The position numbers and the translations under genes are program-made. The notes beneath the pieces were generated by a model. It made no database searches and had not been told where the DNA came from. It saw only the letters and a list, made by a program, of their open reading frames with translations. A stretch of DNA of 64,000 nt, taken from NCBI GenBank assembly GCA_963745915.1, contig CAVUZA010000002.1, positions 1,550,001 through 1,614,000 on the forward strand, given 5' to 3'. This DNA is from VRUE01 sp963745915 (lineage in GTDB: Bacteria > Actinomycetota > Thermoleophilia > Solirubrobacterales > 70-9). Positions 51,320 through 60,624 of the stretch are shown here, one piece after another (the first letter of the stretch is position 1; every line of letters starts with the position of its first letter).

Positions 51320-52426
51320 ATGCTGGTAGCAGAGCTTCAGGAGTTGGAGGAGGTCAAAGGCCTCATCACCCGCGGTCAGCAGCTCGGCGTGCTGACCTTC
51401 GGCGACGTCGCCTCGGCGGTCTCGGAGGTCGACCTCGACGAGTCCGACGTCGAGGACCTCTACGGGCACCTCGAGAAGTCGGGGATCGAGCTGGTCGAGG
51501 ACATGGACCCGGCCCAGAAAGCGGCGGCGGAAGCGCTGCCGATCGACACCGGGAAAAAAGGCCGGCGCCGCCAGAAACAGGCGCTCGACCTGAAACCGGA
51601 CATGACCACGGACAGCCTGCAGCTGTTCCTCAAGGACATCGGCAAGGTCCGCCTGCTGACCGCCGCGGAGGAGGTCGAACTCGCCAAGCGGATCGAGCGC
51701 GGCGACCTCGACGCGAAGCAGAAAATGGTCGAGTCCAACCTGCGCCTGGTCGTCTCGATCGCCAAGAACTACCGCAACCAGGGCCTGCCCTTCCTCGACC
51801 TGATCCAGGAGGGGACGCTGGGCCTGGTCCGCGCGGCGGAGAAGTTCGACTACCGCAAGGGCTTCAAGTTCTCGACCTACGCGACCTGGTGGATCCGCCA
51901 GGCGATCGCCCGCGCCCTGGCCGACAAGGCGCGCACGATCCGCATCCCGGTCCACGTGGTCGAGAAGCTGAACAAGATCGGCCGCGCCGAGCGCAAGCTG
52001 GTCACCGAGCTGGGCCGCGAGCCGACCCCGGAGGAGATCGCCGACGTCACCGGCATCGACCCCGAGGAGGTCGACTCGATCAAGCGCTCGGCCCAGGCCC
52101 CGGTCTCGCTGGAGAAGCCGGTCGGCGACGAGGAGGAGTCGGAGTTCGGCCAGTTCATCGCCGACGAGAAGGCCGAGTCGCCCTTCGACCGCGCCGCCGA
52201 CCTGCTGACCAAAGAGGCGCTGAAGGAGGCGCTGGAGAACCTCTCCTACCGCGAGCGCCGCGTGCTCGAGCTGCGCTACGGGCTCGGCGGCGAGCACCCG
52301 CGCACGCTGGACGAGGTCGGCCGCACCTTCAACGTCACCCGCGAGCGCATCCGCCAGATCGAGAACCAGAGCCTGAAGAAGCTGCAGCAGCTGGGCGAAG
52401 CACAGAAGCTCCGCGAGGTCACCTGA
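51320..52426 (+). CDS. rpoD: Primary RNA polymerase sigma factor RpoD/SigA
   Basis: The 368-aa protein includes a short region 1.1-like N-terminus and region 1.2 (SLQLFLKDIGKVRLLTAAEE, about residues 96-115). Region 2 follows with QKMVESNLRLVVSIAKNYRN, LPFLDLIQEGTLGLVRAAEK and FSTYATWWIRQAIARALADK, then region 3 and region 4 (YRERRVLELRYGLGGEHPRT, LDEVGRTFNVTRERIRQIEN). All promoter-recognition residues of the housekeeping group are present. The length is typical for actinobacterial primary sigma factors without a long 1.1 domain. Confidence 0.95.
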   Translation: MLVAELQELEEVKGLITRGQQLGVLTFGDVASAVSEVDLDESDVEDLYGHLEKSGIELVEDMDPAQKAAAEALPIDTGKKGRRRQKQALDLKPDMTTDSLQLFLKDIGKVRLLTAAEEVELAKRIERGDLDAKQKMVESNLRLVVSIAKNYRNQGLPFLDLIQEGTLGLVRAAEKFDYRKGFKFSTYATWWIRQAIARALADKARTIRIPVHVVEKLNKIGRAERKLVTELGREPTPEEIADVTGIDPEEVDSIKRSAQAPVSLEKPVGDEEESEFGQFIADEKAESPFDRAADLLTKEALKEALENLSYRERRVLELRYGLGGEHPRTLDEVGRTFNVTRERIRQIENQSLKKLQQLGEAQKLREVT

Positions 52427-52428
52427 TC

Positions 52429-52530
52429 CTGGCGGCGCCGCAGCGCCGCTGGCGGCGTCCTCGGTCGCTCGCGTGCGGAGCACGCCACGCTCCCTGCGTC
52501 CTGGCCAGCGCCACTGCGGACACTCGCCAG
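52429..52530. repeat. Interspersed hairpin repeat, copy B
   Basis: The 50-bp core 52455-52504 equals the core of copy A (30500-30549) except at two positions. Flanks again fold back on each other (CTGGCG at 52429-52434 against CGCCAG at 52525-52530, with further imperfect pairing), although the flank sequence differs from copy A. It begins 2 nt after the rpoD stop. Confidence 0.75.
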
Positions 52531-52575
52531 AACCTCGATTAAGGCCTCTGGGCATCCCGGCCGATACAGGCCGGG

Positions 52576-53691
52576 ATGTTCGAGATCGACAAAGCGCTGC
52601 GCACGCTGATCGAGCGTGAGGGCTCCGACCTGCACGTCAAGGTCTCCTCGAAACCGATCATCCGCCAGCACGGCGAGCTGGTCTACCTCGAGGGCTATGA
52701 GCCGCTGACCCAGGAGGACACCGAGAAGGCCTTCCACGACATGGCCGAGGTGCGCTCGCTGACCGAGTTCGAGGAGGCCGGCGAGGCCGACTTCTCCTAC
52801 TCGATCCCCGGCCTCTCGCGCTTCCGCGTCAACACCTTCAAACAGCGCGGCTCGATCTCGATCGTCTGCCGCGCGATCCCCTTCGACATCCGCTCGGTCG
52901 AGGAGCTCGGCCTGCCGCCGGTGGTCACCAACCTGGCCGAGGAGCAGCGCGGGATCATCCTCGTCACCGGCACCACCGGCTCGGGCAAGAGCACGACGCT
53001 GGCGGCGATGATCGACCACATCAACCGCAACCGCTCGCACCACATCATCACCCTCGAGGACCCGATCGAGTACCTGCACGAAGACAAGCGCTCGATCGTC
53101 AACCAGCGCGAAGTCGGCTCCGACACGGAGAGCTTCGGCCGCGCCATGCGCCGCGTCCTGCGCCAGGACCCCGACGTGATCCTGATCGGCGAGATGCGCG
53201 ACGAGGAGACGGTGCGCACGGCGCTCTCCGCCGCCGAGACCGGCCACCTGGTGCTCTCCACCGTCCACACCCTCGACGCGACCGAGACGATCAACCGCAT
53301 CATCGACTTCTTCCCGCCCCACCTGCAGCACCAGGCGCGGGTGATGCTCTCGGCGACGCTGAAGGGGGCGATCGCCCAGCGCCTCGTCCCCGACATCAGC
53401 GGCGAAGGCCGGGTGCCCGCCTCCGAGGTGCTGGTCGTCACCGGCCGGGTCCAGGACCTGATCATGAACCCCGAGGAAACCGGCAAGATCACCGAGGTGA
53501 TCGCCGAGGGCGAGTACTACGGGATGCGCACCTTCGACCAGTCGCTGCTCACCTACGTGATGGAGGGCAAGGTGAGCGAGGACGTGGCGCTCGACTACGC
53601 CTCCAGCCCGCACGACTTCAAGCTGATGCTGGCCGCCGGCGGCCAGCGCGCCAGCGGCATCGAGCAACTCGCCGCCGAGCCGGCCCAGTAG
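52576..53691 (+). CDS. pilT: Type IV pilus retraction ATPase PilT
   Basis: The 371-aa hexameric ATPase has Walker A GTTGSGKSTT (about residues 132-141), the Asp box ITLEDPIEYLHEDKRS, Walker B DPDVILIGEMRDEETVRTAL, the His box TGHLVLSTVHTLDATETINR, and the PilT-specific ISGEGRVPASEVLVV region. The N-terminal domain begins MFEIDKALRTLIEREGSDLH. It powers pilus retraction. It opens the pilus cluster; a second PilT is encoded at 57838-58998. Confidence 0.94.
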   Translation: MFEIDKALRTLIEREGSDLHVKVSSKPIIRQHGELVYLEGYEPLTQEDTEKAFHDMAEVRSLTEFEEAGEADFSYSIPGLSRFRVNTFKQRGSISIVCRAIPFDIRSVEELGLPPVVTNLAEEQRGIILVTGTTGSGKSTTLAAMIDHINRNRSHHIITLEDPIEYLHEDKRSIVNQREVGSDTESFGRAMRRVLRQDPDVILIGEMRDEETVRTALSAAETGHLVLSTVHTLDATETINRIIDFFPPHLQHQARVMLSATLKGAIAQRLVPDISGEGRVPASEVLVVTGRVQDLIMNPEETGKITEVIAEGEYYGMRTFDQSLLTYVMEGKVSEDVALDYASSPHDFKLMLAAGGQRASGIEQLAAEPAQ

Positions 53692-53760
53692 TACGAGCGT
53701 CCAGGTTTCCGGGACTGCGGTAAAGCACGCTCAAGCAAGCCCCGCGGGCGGCCGATCACC

Positions 53761-55333
53761 GTGCAGATGGAGCCTCTAACCACCCTGCGCCACCGCCTCC
53801 GGACGCTGATCCGCAGCGAGAGCGGCATGGCCCTGCCGGTGGCGATGATGGCGACGATCGCCAGCGTCGCCCTGGCCGGCGCCGCGGTGGTCTCCTCGGT
53901 CGACGTCCAGCACGGGACCAAGCGCGACAGCGGCTCGAAGAGCGCGATCGCCGCCGCCGACGCCGGCGCCAGCGTCGCCCGCCTGCGCCTCAACCGCTAC
54001 GCCTCGACGATGAGCGCCGAAGAGCCCTGTCTCCAAATCGGCCTCGGCGGCACCCTGGAAGCGGGCGCCGCGGCCGCGGACGGCTGGTGCTCTCCGATCG
54101 AAGGCGCGGTCGGCAACGGCACCTACACCTACCGGGTGAGCCCGGTCGGCGGCCAGCTGTGGCGAGTACATGCTGTGCGTCGTCTCGACCGGCTACGCCG
54201 GCGGGGTTAGCCGGCGGATCGAGATCGGCTTCAGCGAAGAAGGGCCGGGCGCCGAGAGCAGCAGCGAAGAATCGAGCGAAGAAGAATCGAGCGAAGAAGA
54301 ATCGAGCGAAGGCGGCAGCGAAGAAGAAACCGGCAACGGGATCGAGGGGCTGATCGGCGTCGACGACGTCGAGATCGACAACAACGGCGACGCCCGCGTC
54401 AGCGTCGGCACCAACGGCAACATCCACGTCCACAACAACGGCAACGTCTGCGGCAACATCCGCCACGGGATCGGCAAAGAAGCCACGTTCGACAACAACG
54501 GCACCCAGTGCAACGGCTACACGATCTCCGAAGGCAACGTGACGGTCACCCCGGTGAGCAGCTTCATCCCCGCCGACATCGCCACCAACAACTCCAACTA
54601 CCGGCTGGCGCAGTGCACCGGCACGAACGTCCCGGCCGGCTGCCAGTCGGACTCCTACTCGAAGAAGTGGAGCAGCACGAAGCCCTGGGACCCGAGCACG
54701 CGGACGATCGAAACCTCGAACAACGCCACCCTGACGATCGGCGAACCCGGCGGGGAAGACGACTACTTCGTCTGCCGCCTGCTGCTCAGCAACAACTCGC
54801 ACCTGATCATGGCCGACGGTGCCAAGGTCCGGATCTTCTTCGACACCCCGGAGAACTGCGGCCTGGGCAACGGTGCCAAGCAGATCGACGTCTCGAACAA
54901 CGCCAACATCACCTCGACCGGCTACCAGCCGACACTGGGCAAATTCGACGTCCCCGGCTTCTACCTGCTGGGCTCGGACACGATCTCGACCAAGGTCGAA
55001 TGGTCGAACAACAGCGGCACCAACGAGTTCGTGCTCTACGCCCCGAAGAGCGACATCGAGCTGAAAAACAATGCGGTCTTCTACGGCGTGATCGTCGGCA
55101 AGACGGTCCACCTGTCCGAGAACGCGATCGTCAAGCAGGACGCCGGCTTCGTGCCGCCGACCGAGATCATTCCCGGCGAACAGGTCAGCGAAGAAGAATC
55201 CAGCGAATCGGAAAGCAGCGAAGAAGAAGAAGTCGAGGCCGAACAGAGCAACCTCCGCTGGTTCACGCCGCAGGGCTACGTCGAGTGCTCGGGCGCCGAA
55301 GAAGCCGGCACCGCTCCCAACGCCGATTGCTGA
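53761..55333 (+). pseudogene. PilX-like minor pilin with acidic Ser/Glu linker, +1 frameshift
   Basis: The frame from GTG 53761 (or ATG 53767) has a prepilin-like N-terminus, IRSESGMALPVAMMATIASV. It continues to TYTYRVSPVGGQ, where one extra base lies between about 54153 and 54164. The second frame resumes with GEYMLCVVSTGYAGGVSRRI and runs to 55333. It contains an acidic repeat (units of SSEEE, about 54250-54320), then a surface domain rich in NNG/NN turns that looks like a right-handed beta-helix, and a second acid tail. The combined length would be 523 aa. The two halves are otherwise intact. Context suggests a pilus tip or surface component. Confidence 0.7.
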
Positions 55334-55387
55334 TCGCGCCCAGCTCTCAAGCTCGCCCGCTCTGCTGCCGAGCTAATAAGCGAACGT

Positions 55388-56003
55388 ATGAGGGACGCGA
55401 TCAACAACAACCCCGTTGCCCAGGTCGCCGTGGTTGCGCGTGCTGCTGGTCGCAACCGGCTTCTTCGTCCTCTCCTCGATGGGGGGTGGCGACGATGAAG
55501 AAGGCGAAACCGGCGGCTCGGTGACCGCCACCGTCAACGGCGCCACGGCGACCGGCGCGACGCCCGGCGAAGCGGTCGAAGGCGCGGTCGAAACGCTCGA
55601 ATCCGGGGCCGCCCCTGCGACCGCGACCGCTACGGTCCCCACCGCGCCGCCGCCGGCGCGGGTCGTGCGCGCCTACCGCTCGGGCAGCACCGTCGTCCAT
55701 CCTCTTCGTCCACGACGGCGGCATCGACGACGAGCTGGTCAGGCGCGCGAGCGACGGGCTCGCCTGCTTCCCCGACGTCACCACCTACGTCGTGCCGGCG
55801 GCGAAGATCTCCCGCTACGCGGCGATCACCGAGGGCGTCGGCGTCGACCGGGTCCCGGCCCTGGTCGTGATCCGGCCCAAGGACGTCGCCGGCTCGGTCG
55901 TCCACCGCCTCGGTCAGCTACGGCTTCCAGAGCGCCGCAGAGCATCGCCCAGGCCGTGATCGACGCCGGCTACGACGGCCCCAGCGTCGACTACCACCCG
56001 TGA
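55388..56003 (+). pseudogene. Pilus-cluster membrane protein, broken by several +1 shifts
   Basis: Pieces in successive frames make one sensible protein: MRDAINNNPVAQ; LRVLLVATGFFVLSSMGGGD (membrane helix); a Thr/Ala linker to RVVRAYRSGS; ILFVHDGGIDDELVRRASDG with VVPAAKISRYAAITEGVGVD and RVPALVVIRPKDVAGSVVHR (thioredoxin-like strands); YGFQ; and QSIAQAVIDAGYDGPSVDYH. Joining them needs four single-base removals near 55425-55437, 55687-55698, 55909-55920 and 55929-55937. The summed length then gives about 203 aa ending at 56003. It may be a decayed PilO/thioredoxin-like accessory gene. Confidence 0.6.
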
Positions 56004-56010
56004 GCCGGCG

Positions 56011-57801
56011 ATGGACGGGCCGGACTTCCCCAGTCACCTGCGCCCGGTCCCCGACTCGGGCGACTCGACCGCGCCCGCGCTCGACCCCGGCGCCGGCGGC
56101 ACCCCGGGGCTGACCCCGCCGCTCGCCCGCGGCCGCTCCAGCGGCTTCGTCACCGACGTCCTCGTCGATCTCGGCTACGCCGACGAAAGCCGCGCCCGGC
56201 AGGCGATCGAAGAGGCGCGCACCGCCGGCCGCCCGCCCGAGCAGCTGCTGCTCGAGCAGGGGGCGATCACCGCCGACCAGCTCTCGCGCGCCGTCGCCGA
56301 GCGCTACGGCCTCGACCACGTCGACCTCTCCTCCTACCAGGTCGACATGGCCGCCGCCAACCTGATCCCGGTCAACACCGCCCGCCGCTACGGGGCGCTG
56401 CCGGTCGGCTTCGTCGACAAAGAGACGCTGCTGGTCGCGATGGCCGACCCGACCAACGTGCTCGCCGTCGACGACATCCAGATCGCCACCGGGCTCGACT
56501 GCCGCGTCGCGGTCGCCGCCCGGGAGGACATCGAAGGCCTGATCGGGCGCCTCAACACCTTGCAGAGCGCGGTCACCGAGGCGATCACCGAAGAGGACGA
56601 GGAGGAGGCCGAGCTCGCCGCCGTCAGCGACATCGAAGTCAGCGCCGAGGACGCGCCGGTGATCAAGCTCGTCTACAGCATCCTCGGCCAGGCGGTGGGG
56701 GAGGGGGCCTCCGACGTCCACTTCGAGCCCGAAGAGGGACAGATGCGGGTCCGCTTCCGGATCGACGGCGTCCTGCGCGAGGCGGCCCACGTGCCGAAGC
56801 GGATGGTCAACGCGGTGATCTCGCGGGTGAAGATCATGAGCGACCTCAACATCGCCGAGAAACGGGTGCCGCAGGACGGCCGGGTCAGCGTCACGGTCGA
56901 GGAGCGTCGCGTCGACCTGCGTATCACCACGCTTCCCACCCAGCGGGGCGAGGGGGCGACGATCCGCATCCTCGACAAGGACAACGCCCAGCGCACCCTC
57001 GACGAGCTCGGCATGGACGGCTCCGCGCGCGAGCGCTTCGAGGCCGCCTTCAAGCAGGCCTACGGCGCCGTCCTGGTCACCGGCCCGACCGGCTCGGGAA
57101 AGTCGACCACGCTCTACGCGGCGCTGCAGGCGATGAACCAGGTCGAGAAGAACATCATCACGATCGAGGACCCGGTCGAGTACCGGCTGGCCGGGATCAA
57201 CCAGATCAACGTCAACCGCAAGGCCGGCCTCGACTTCGCCACCGGGCTGCGCTCGATCCTGCGCGCCGACCCCGACATCGTCATGGTCGGCGAGATCCGC
57301 GACGGCGAGACGGCGCGGATCGCGATCGAGGCCGCGCTCACCGGCCACATGATGCTCAGCACGCTGCACACCAACGACGCCCCCGGTGCGATCACCCGCC
57401 TGACCAAGATGGGGATCGAGTCCTTCCTCACCGCCTCCTCGGTCGACTGCGTCGTCGCCCAGCGTCTGGCGCGCAAGCTCTGCACCCACTGCAAGCGGCG
57501 CACCGTCGTGCCCCCGCAGGCGCTGGCCGAGGCCGAGATCCGGGTCGGAGGGGAGCTCGAGGCCTATGAACCGGTCGGCTGCTCACGCTGCAACCAGAGC
57601 GGCTACCGCGGCCGGGTCGGGATCTACTCGGTGATGGCGATGAGCGAGCGGATCAAGGAGATGACCGTCGCCCAGGAGCCCGAGGCCGAGATCGCCGCCG
57701 TCGCCCGCGAAGAGGGGATGCTCACCCTGCGCGAGGACGGCGTCGGCAAGGTCCGCGCTGGCCTGACCAGCCTCGAAGAGGTGATCCGTGTCACTGCGTA
57801 G
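56011..57801 (+). CDS. pilB: Type IV pilus assembly ATPase PilB
   Basis: The 596-aa GspE/PulE-type ATPase has an N-terminal T2SSE_N domain (about residues 45-190, SGFVTDVLVDLGYADESRAR, LLLEQGAITADQLSRAVAER), Walker A GPTGSGKSTT (about 358-367), Asp box TIEDPVEYRL, Walker B DPDIVMVGEIRDGETARIAI, and the His box HMMLSTLHTNDAPGAITRLT. The four-cysteine zinc knuckle is formed by CTHCKRR and GCSRCNQSGYRGR. The zinc motif and N-domain separate it from the PilT proteins. It powers pilus extension. It starts 7 nt after the broken accessory gene. Confidence 0.94.
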   Translation: MDGPDFPSHLRPVPDSGDSTAPALDPGAGGTPGLTPPLARGRSSGFVTDVLVDLGYADESRARQAIEEARTAGRPPEQLLLEQGAITADQLSRAVAERYGLDHVDLSSYQVDMAAANLIPVNTARRYGALPVGFVDKETLLVAMADPTNVLAVDDIQIATGLDCRVAVAAREDIEGLIGRLNTLQSAVTEAITEEDEEEAELAAVSDIEVSAEDAPVIKLVYSILGQAVGEGASDVHFEPEEGQMRVRFRIDGVLREAAHVPKRMVNAVISRVKIMSDLNIAEKRVPQDGRVSVTVEERRVDLRITTLPTQRGEGATIRILDKDNAQRTLDELGMDGSARERFEAAFKQAYGAVLVTGPTGSGKSTTLYAALQAMNQVEKNIITIEDPVEYRLAGINQINVNRKAGLDFATGLRSILRADPDIVMVGEIRDGETARIAIEAALTGHMMLSTLHTNDAPGAITRLTKMGIESFLTASSVDCVVAQRLARKLCTHCKRRTVVPPQALAEAEIRVGGELEAYEPVGCSRCNQSGYRGRVGIYSVMAMSERIKEMTVAQEPEAEIAAVAREEGMLTLREDGVGKVRAGLTSLEEVIRVTA

Positions 57802-57837
57802 CTCAAGGATTCGGGCCGGGGAGACGATCTAGGGCTC

Positions 57838-58998
57838 ATGGACTTCGATTTCTCCGAGGTGCTGCGTCACATGGTCGAGGTCAGCGCCTCCGACGTTCAC
57901 CTGACGCCCGGCTTCCCGCCGGCGATCCGCGAAAAGGGCAAGATCGAGCCGATGCAGGGCTTCCCGGTGCTGACCGGGCAGGAGACCCGCGAGGTCGTCT
58001 ACTCGATCCTCAACGACGACCAGCGCAAACGCTTCGAGAACCACAAACAGCTCGACTTCGCCTACGCGATCCCGGGCGTCGCCCGCTTCCGTGTCAACTG
58101 CTTCTTCCAGCGCGGCGCGGTCAGCGCCGCCTTCCGCCTCGTGCCCCAGGACATCCCGGCGCTCGACTCGCTCGGCGTGCCGCAGGTGCTGCGCGAGCTG
58201 GCCGCCAAACCGCGCGGCTTCGTCCTCGTCACCGGGCCCACCGGCTCGGGCAAGAGCACGACCCTGGCGGCGATGATCGACGTGATCAACTCCGAGCGCC
58301 AGGACCACATCCTGACGATCGAGGACCCGATCGAGTTCCTGCACAGCCACAAGCGCTCGATCGTCAACCAGCGCGAGGTCGGCGCCGACGCCGAGGACTT
58401 CGCCCTCGGCCTGCGCGCCGCCCTGCGCGAGGACCCCGACGTGATCCTCGTCGGCGAGATGCGCGACCTGGAGACGATCTCCACGGCGCTGACCGCGGCC
58501 GAGACCGGCCACCTCGTCTTCGCCACCCTGCACACCCAGTCGACCGCGCAGACCGTCGACCGGATCATCGACGTCTTCCCGCCCCAGCAGCAGGGCCAGG
58601 TCCGCACCCAGCTCTCGATCGCCCTGCAGGGGATCGTCACCCAGCAGCTGCTGCCGACCGCCGATGGCATGGGCCGCACCGTCGCCACCGAGGTCCTGGT
58701 TCCCACCCCGGCGATCCGCAACCTGATTCGCGAGGGCAAGACCCACCAGATCTACGCCGCGGTGCAGACCTCGGGCGCGGTCGGCATGCAGACGATGGAC
58801 GCCGACCTGGCCCGCCTCGTGCGCGCCGGCAAGATCACCCGCTCGCTGGCCGAGCAGCGCGCCTCGGTGCCGGAGGAGCTGAAGCGGCTGCTGGGCGGCG
58901 AGCAGCCGGTCGCCGGCATCGCCGACGCGGGCGGAAACGGCATCGCGGCGCCGCCGGCGGTGACCGGCGTGCCGCCGGCCTATACGCAGGGGGCATAG
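57838..58998 (+). CDS. pilT: Second type IV pilus retraction ATPase PilT
   Basis: The 386-aa PilT paralogue begins MDFDFSEVLRHMVEVSASDV with HLTPGFPPAIREKGKIEPMQ. Walker A GPTGSGKSTT is at about residues 134-143, the Asp box at TIEDPIEFLHSHKRS, Walker B at DPDVILVGEMRDLETISTAL, and the His box at TGHLVFATLHTQSTAQTVDR. The Pro/Gly-rich C-terminal tail (about 355-386) is longer than in the first PilT. Two different retraction motors flanking PilB suggest specialised movement or regulation. Confidence 0.93.
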   Translation: MDFDFSEVLRHMVEVSASDVHLTPGFPPAIREKGKIEPMQGFPVLTGQETREVVYSILNDDQRKRFENHKQLDFAYAIPGVARFRVNCFFQRGAVSAAFRLVPQDIPALDSLGVPQVLRELAAKPRGFVLVTGPTGSGKSTTLAAMIDVINSERQDHILTIEDPIEFLHSHKRSIVNQREVGADAEDFALGLRAALREDPDVILVGEMRDLETISTALTAAETGHLVFATLHTQSTAQTVDRIIDVFPPQQQGQVRTQLSIALQGIVTQQLLPTADGMGRTVATEVLVPTPAIRNLIREGKTHQIYAAVQTSGAVGMQTMDADLARLVRAGKITRSLAEQRASVPEELKRLLGGEQPVAGIADAGGNGIAAPPAVTGVPPAYTQGA

Positions 58999-59001
58999 GC
59001 G

Positions 59002-60246
59002 ATGGCCGGCGCCAGCACCTTCGCCTTCAGGGCGATGGACGTGGCCGGGGCGGCGACCGCCGGCGAGGTCGAGGCCGAGTCCAAGGCCCAGGTCACCGAG
59101 CAGCTGCGCCAGCGCGGCCTGATCGTCCTCGACGTCTCCGAGAAGAGCGAGCCGTTCAAGATCGAGCAGCTGTGGCGCACCTGGAAAGGCGTCGACATGC
59201 GCGAGCTGGCGGTCTTCTCGCGCCAGTTCGCCACCCTGGTCTCCTCGGGGATGCCGATGCTGCGCACCCTGCACACGCTCGAGGAGCAGACCCAGGACGA
59301 ACGGATCAAGGAGGCCGCCGCCGGGGTGCGGGCCGACATCGAGGCCGGCTCGACCCTCGAGCAGGCGATGGAGCGCCACCCGGAAGTCTTCGACCGCCTC
59401 TACCGGGCGATGGTCCGCTCGGGGGAGGAATCGGGACGGCTCGAGGACGCGCTCGACCGGGTCGCCTTCCAGGTCGAGAAGACCGATGCCCTGCGGCGCC
59501 AGGTGAAATCGGCGCTGATGTACCCGGCGCTGGTCTTCGGCGTCGCGATGGTGGTGCTGATCGGGGTCGTCGCCTTCGTCATCCCCGTCTTCGTCGGCAT
59601 CTTCGAAGAGATCGCCGAAGAAAACCCGGGCGAAAAGGCCGAACTGCCGATTCCGACCCAGATCTGCGTCACCGCCTCCGACGCGATCACCGGCCGCTGG
59701 TACATCCTGATCCCGGTGATCGTCGCCAGCTTCGTCGCCTTCTTCCGCTGGAAGCGGACCGAAACCGGCAAGGAAGTGTGGGACCGGTTCCTGCTGCGGA
59801 TCCCGTTCAAAATCGGCGACGTGATCCAGAAGGTGGCGCTGGCCCGCTGGTCGCGGACCTTCTCCGGCTCGGTCTCGGCCGGCGTGCCGATGCTGCAGTC
59901 GATCAAGCTGACCGGAGAGACGGCGGGCAACATCGTGATCGAGAACGCGATGGAGGACGTCTACGCCTCGGTCAAGCGCGGCGGCTCGCTGGCCGCGCCG
60001 ATCGAACGCGAACCGATCTTCCCGCCGATGGTCGCCCACATGGTCGCGGTCGGCGAGGAGACCGGCCAGCTCGAACACATGCTGAGCAAGATCGCCGACT
60101 TCTACGAGGCCGAGGTCGACGCCAAGGTCAAGGCGCTCACCGCGCTGATCGAGCCGCTGATGATCGTCTTCGTCGGCGGCGTCGTCGGCTTCATCGTGAT
60201 CGCCATGTACCTGCCGATCTTCACCCTCTACGACAAGATCCGCTGA
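59002..60246 (+). CDS. pilC: Type IV pilus inner-membrane platform protein PilC
   Basis: The 414-aa protein has two T2SSF domains and three to four membrane helices (about residues 175-197, 225-245 and 380-405). The repeated motif appears as LAVFSRQFATLVSSGMPMLR (about 70-89) and ARWSRTFSGSVSAGVPMLQS (about 281-300). EEETGQLEHMLSKIADFYE-like GEETGQLEHMLSKIADFYEA and LIEPLMIVFVGGVVGFIVIA close the second domain. It couples PilB and PilT motors to the pilus base. It follows pilT by 3 nt. Confidence 0.93.
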   Translation: MAGASTFAFRAMDVAGAATAGEVEAESKAQVTEQLRQRGLIVLDVSEKSEPFKIEQLWRTWKGVDMRELAVFSRQFATLVSSGMPMLRTLHTLEEQTQDERIKEAAAGVRADIEAGSTLEQAMERHPEVFDRLYRAMVRSGEESGRLEDALDRVAFQVEKTDALRRQVKSALMYPALVFGVAMVVLIGVVAFVIPVFVGIFEEIAEENPGEKAELPIPTQICVTASDAITGRWYILIPVIVASFVAFFRWKRTETGKEVWDRFLLRIPFKIGDVIQKVALARWSRTFSGSVSAGVPMLQSIKLTGETAGNIVIENAMEDVYASVKRGGSLAAPIEREPIFPPMVAHMVAVGEETGQLEHMLSKIADFYEAEVDAKVKALTALIEPLMIVFVGGVVGFIVIAMYLPIFTLYDKIR

Positions 60247-60342
60247 GCCGGCGCGAAGGCGTCACATTTTGCGCGCCATGCGTGCGTCGCCGCCCCCTAC
60301 GGTTGCCCAACAAGTCAATCGACGGTGCGTATGATGCTCCGT

Positions 60343-60624
60343 ATGAAAGAGAGGGTCACGATCTCCGTGGAGCCAGAGGTGATTCAGATCGCCAAGGAAG
60401 ACGTCGAGGTTGGCAGGGCGGCGAGCGTCTCCGGCGCCATAGAAGACGCCATCAAGGCCCGTGCCAGGAGGCGTGCGCTGCGCGAAGCGCTCGACATGCA
60501 GGAAGCGGAGCACGGCCCGATCGGCGAGGAGGCGAGACAGTGGGCAAGAGAGGAAATGGCAAGGATCAGGGCGGAGCGTCGGAAACGGCGGGCGGAGTAC
60601 TCGTCCTCGACGCCGGAGCGTTGA
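60343..60624 (+). CDS. Antitoxin-like protein (ribbon-helix-helix type)
   Basis: The 93-aa protein begins MKERVTISVEPEVIQIAKED, with a beta-strand then two helices as in RHH/VapB-like antitoxins (up to about residue 45). A long charged helix follows (RARRRALREALDMQEAEHGP, REEMARIRAERRKRRAEYS), probably the toxin-binding tail. ATG 60343 is preferred: a -10-like TATGAT at 60330-60335 would put the transcript start at this codon (leaderless). In-frame starts also exist at 60331 and 60325. The 3' end overlaps the toxin gene by 85 nt. Confidence 0.75.
   Translation: MKERVTISVEPEVIQIAKEDVEVGRAASVSGAIEDAIKARARRRALREALDMQEAEHGPIGEEARQWAREEMARIRAERRKRRAEYSSSTPER

Noticed and set aside
54250..54320. 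Short tandem repeat units considered as a CRISPR or microsatellite locus
   Set aside because: The units are 15 nt without spacers and encode an in-frame SSEEE repeat, so this is a protein low-complexity linker.
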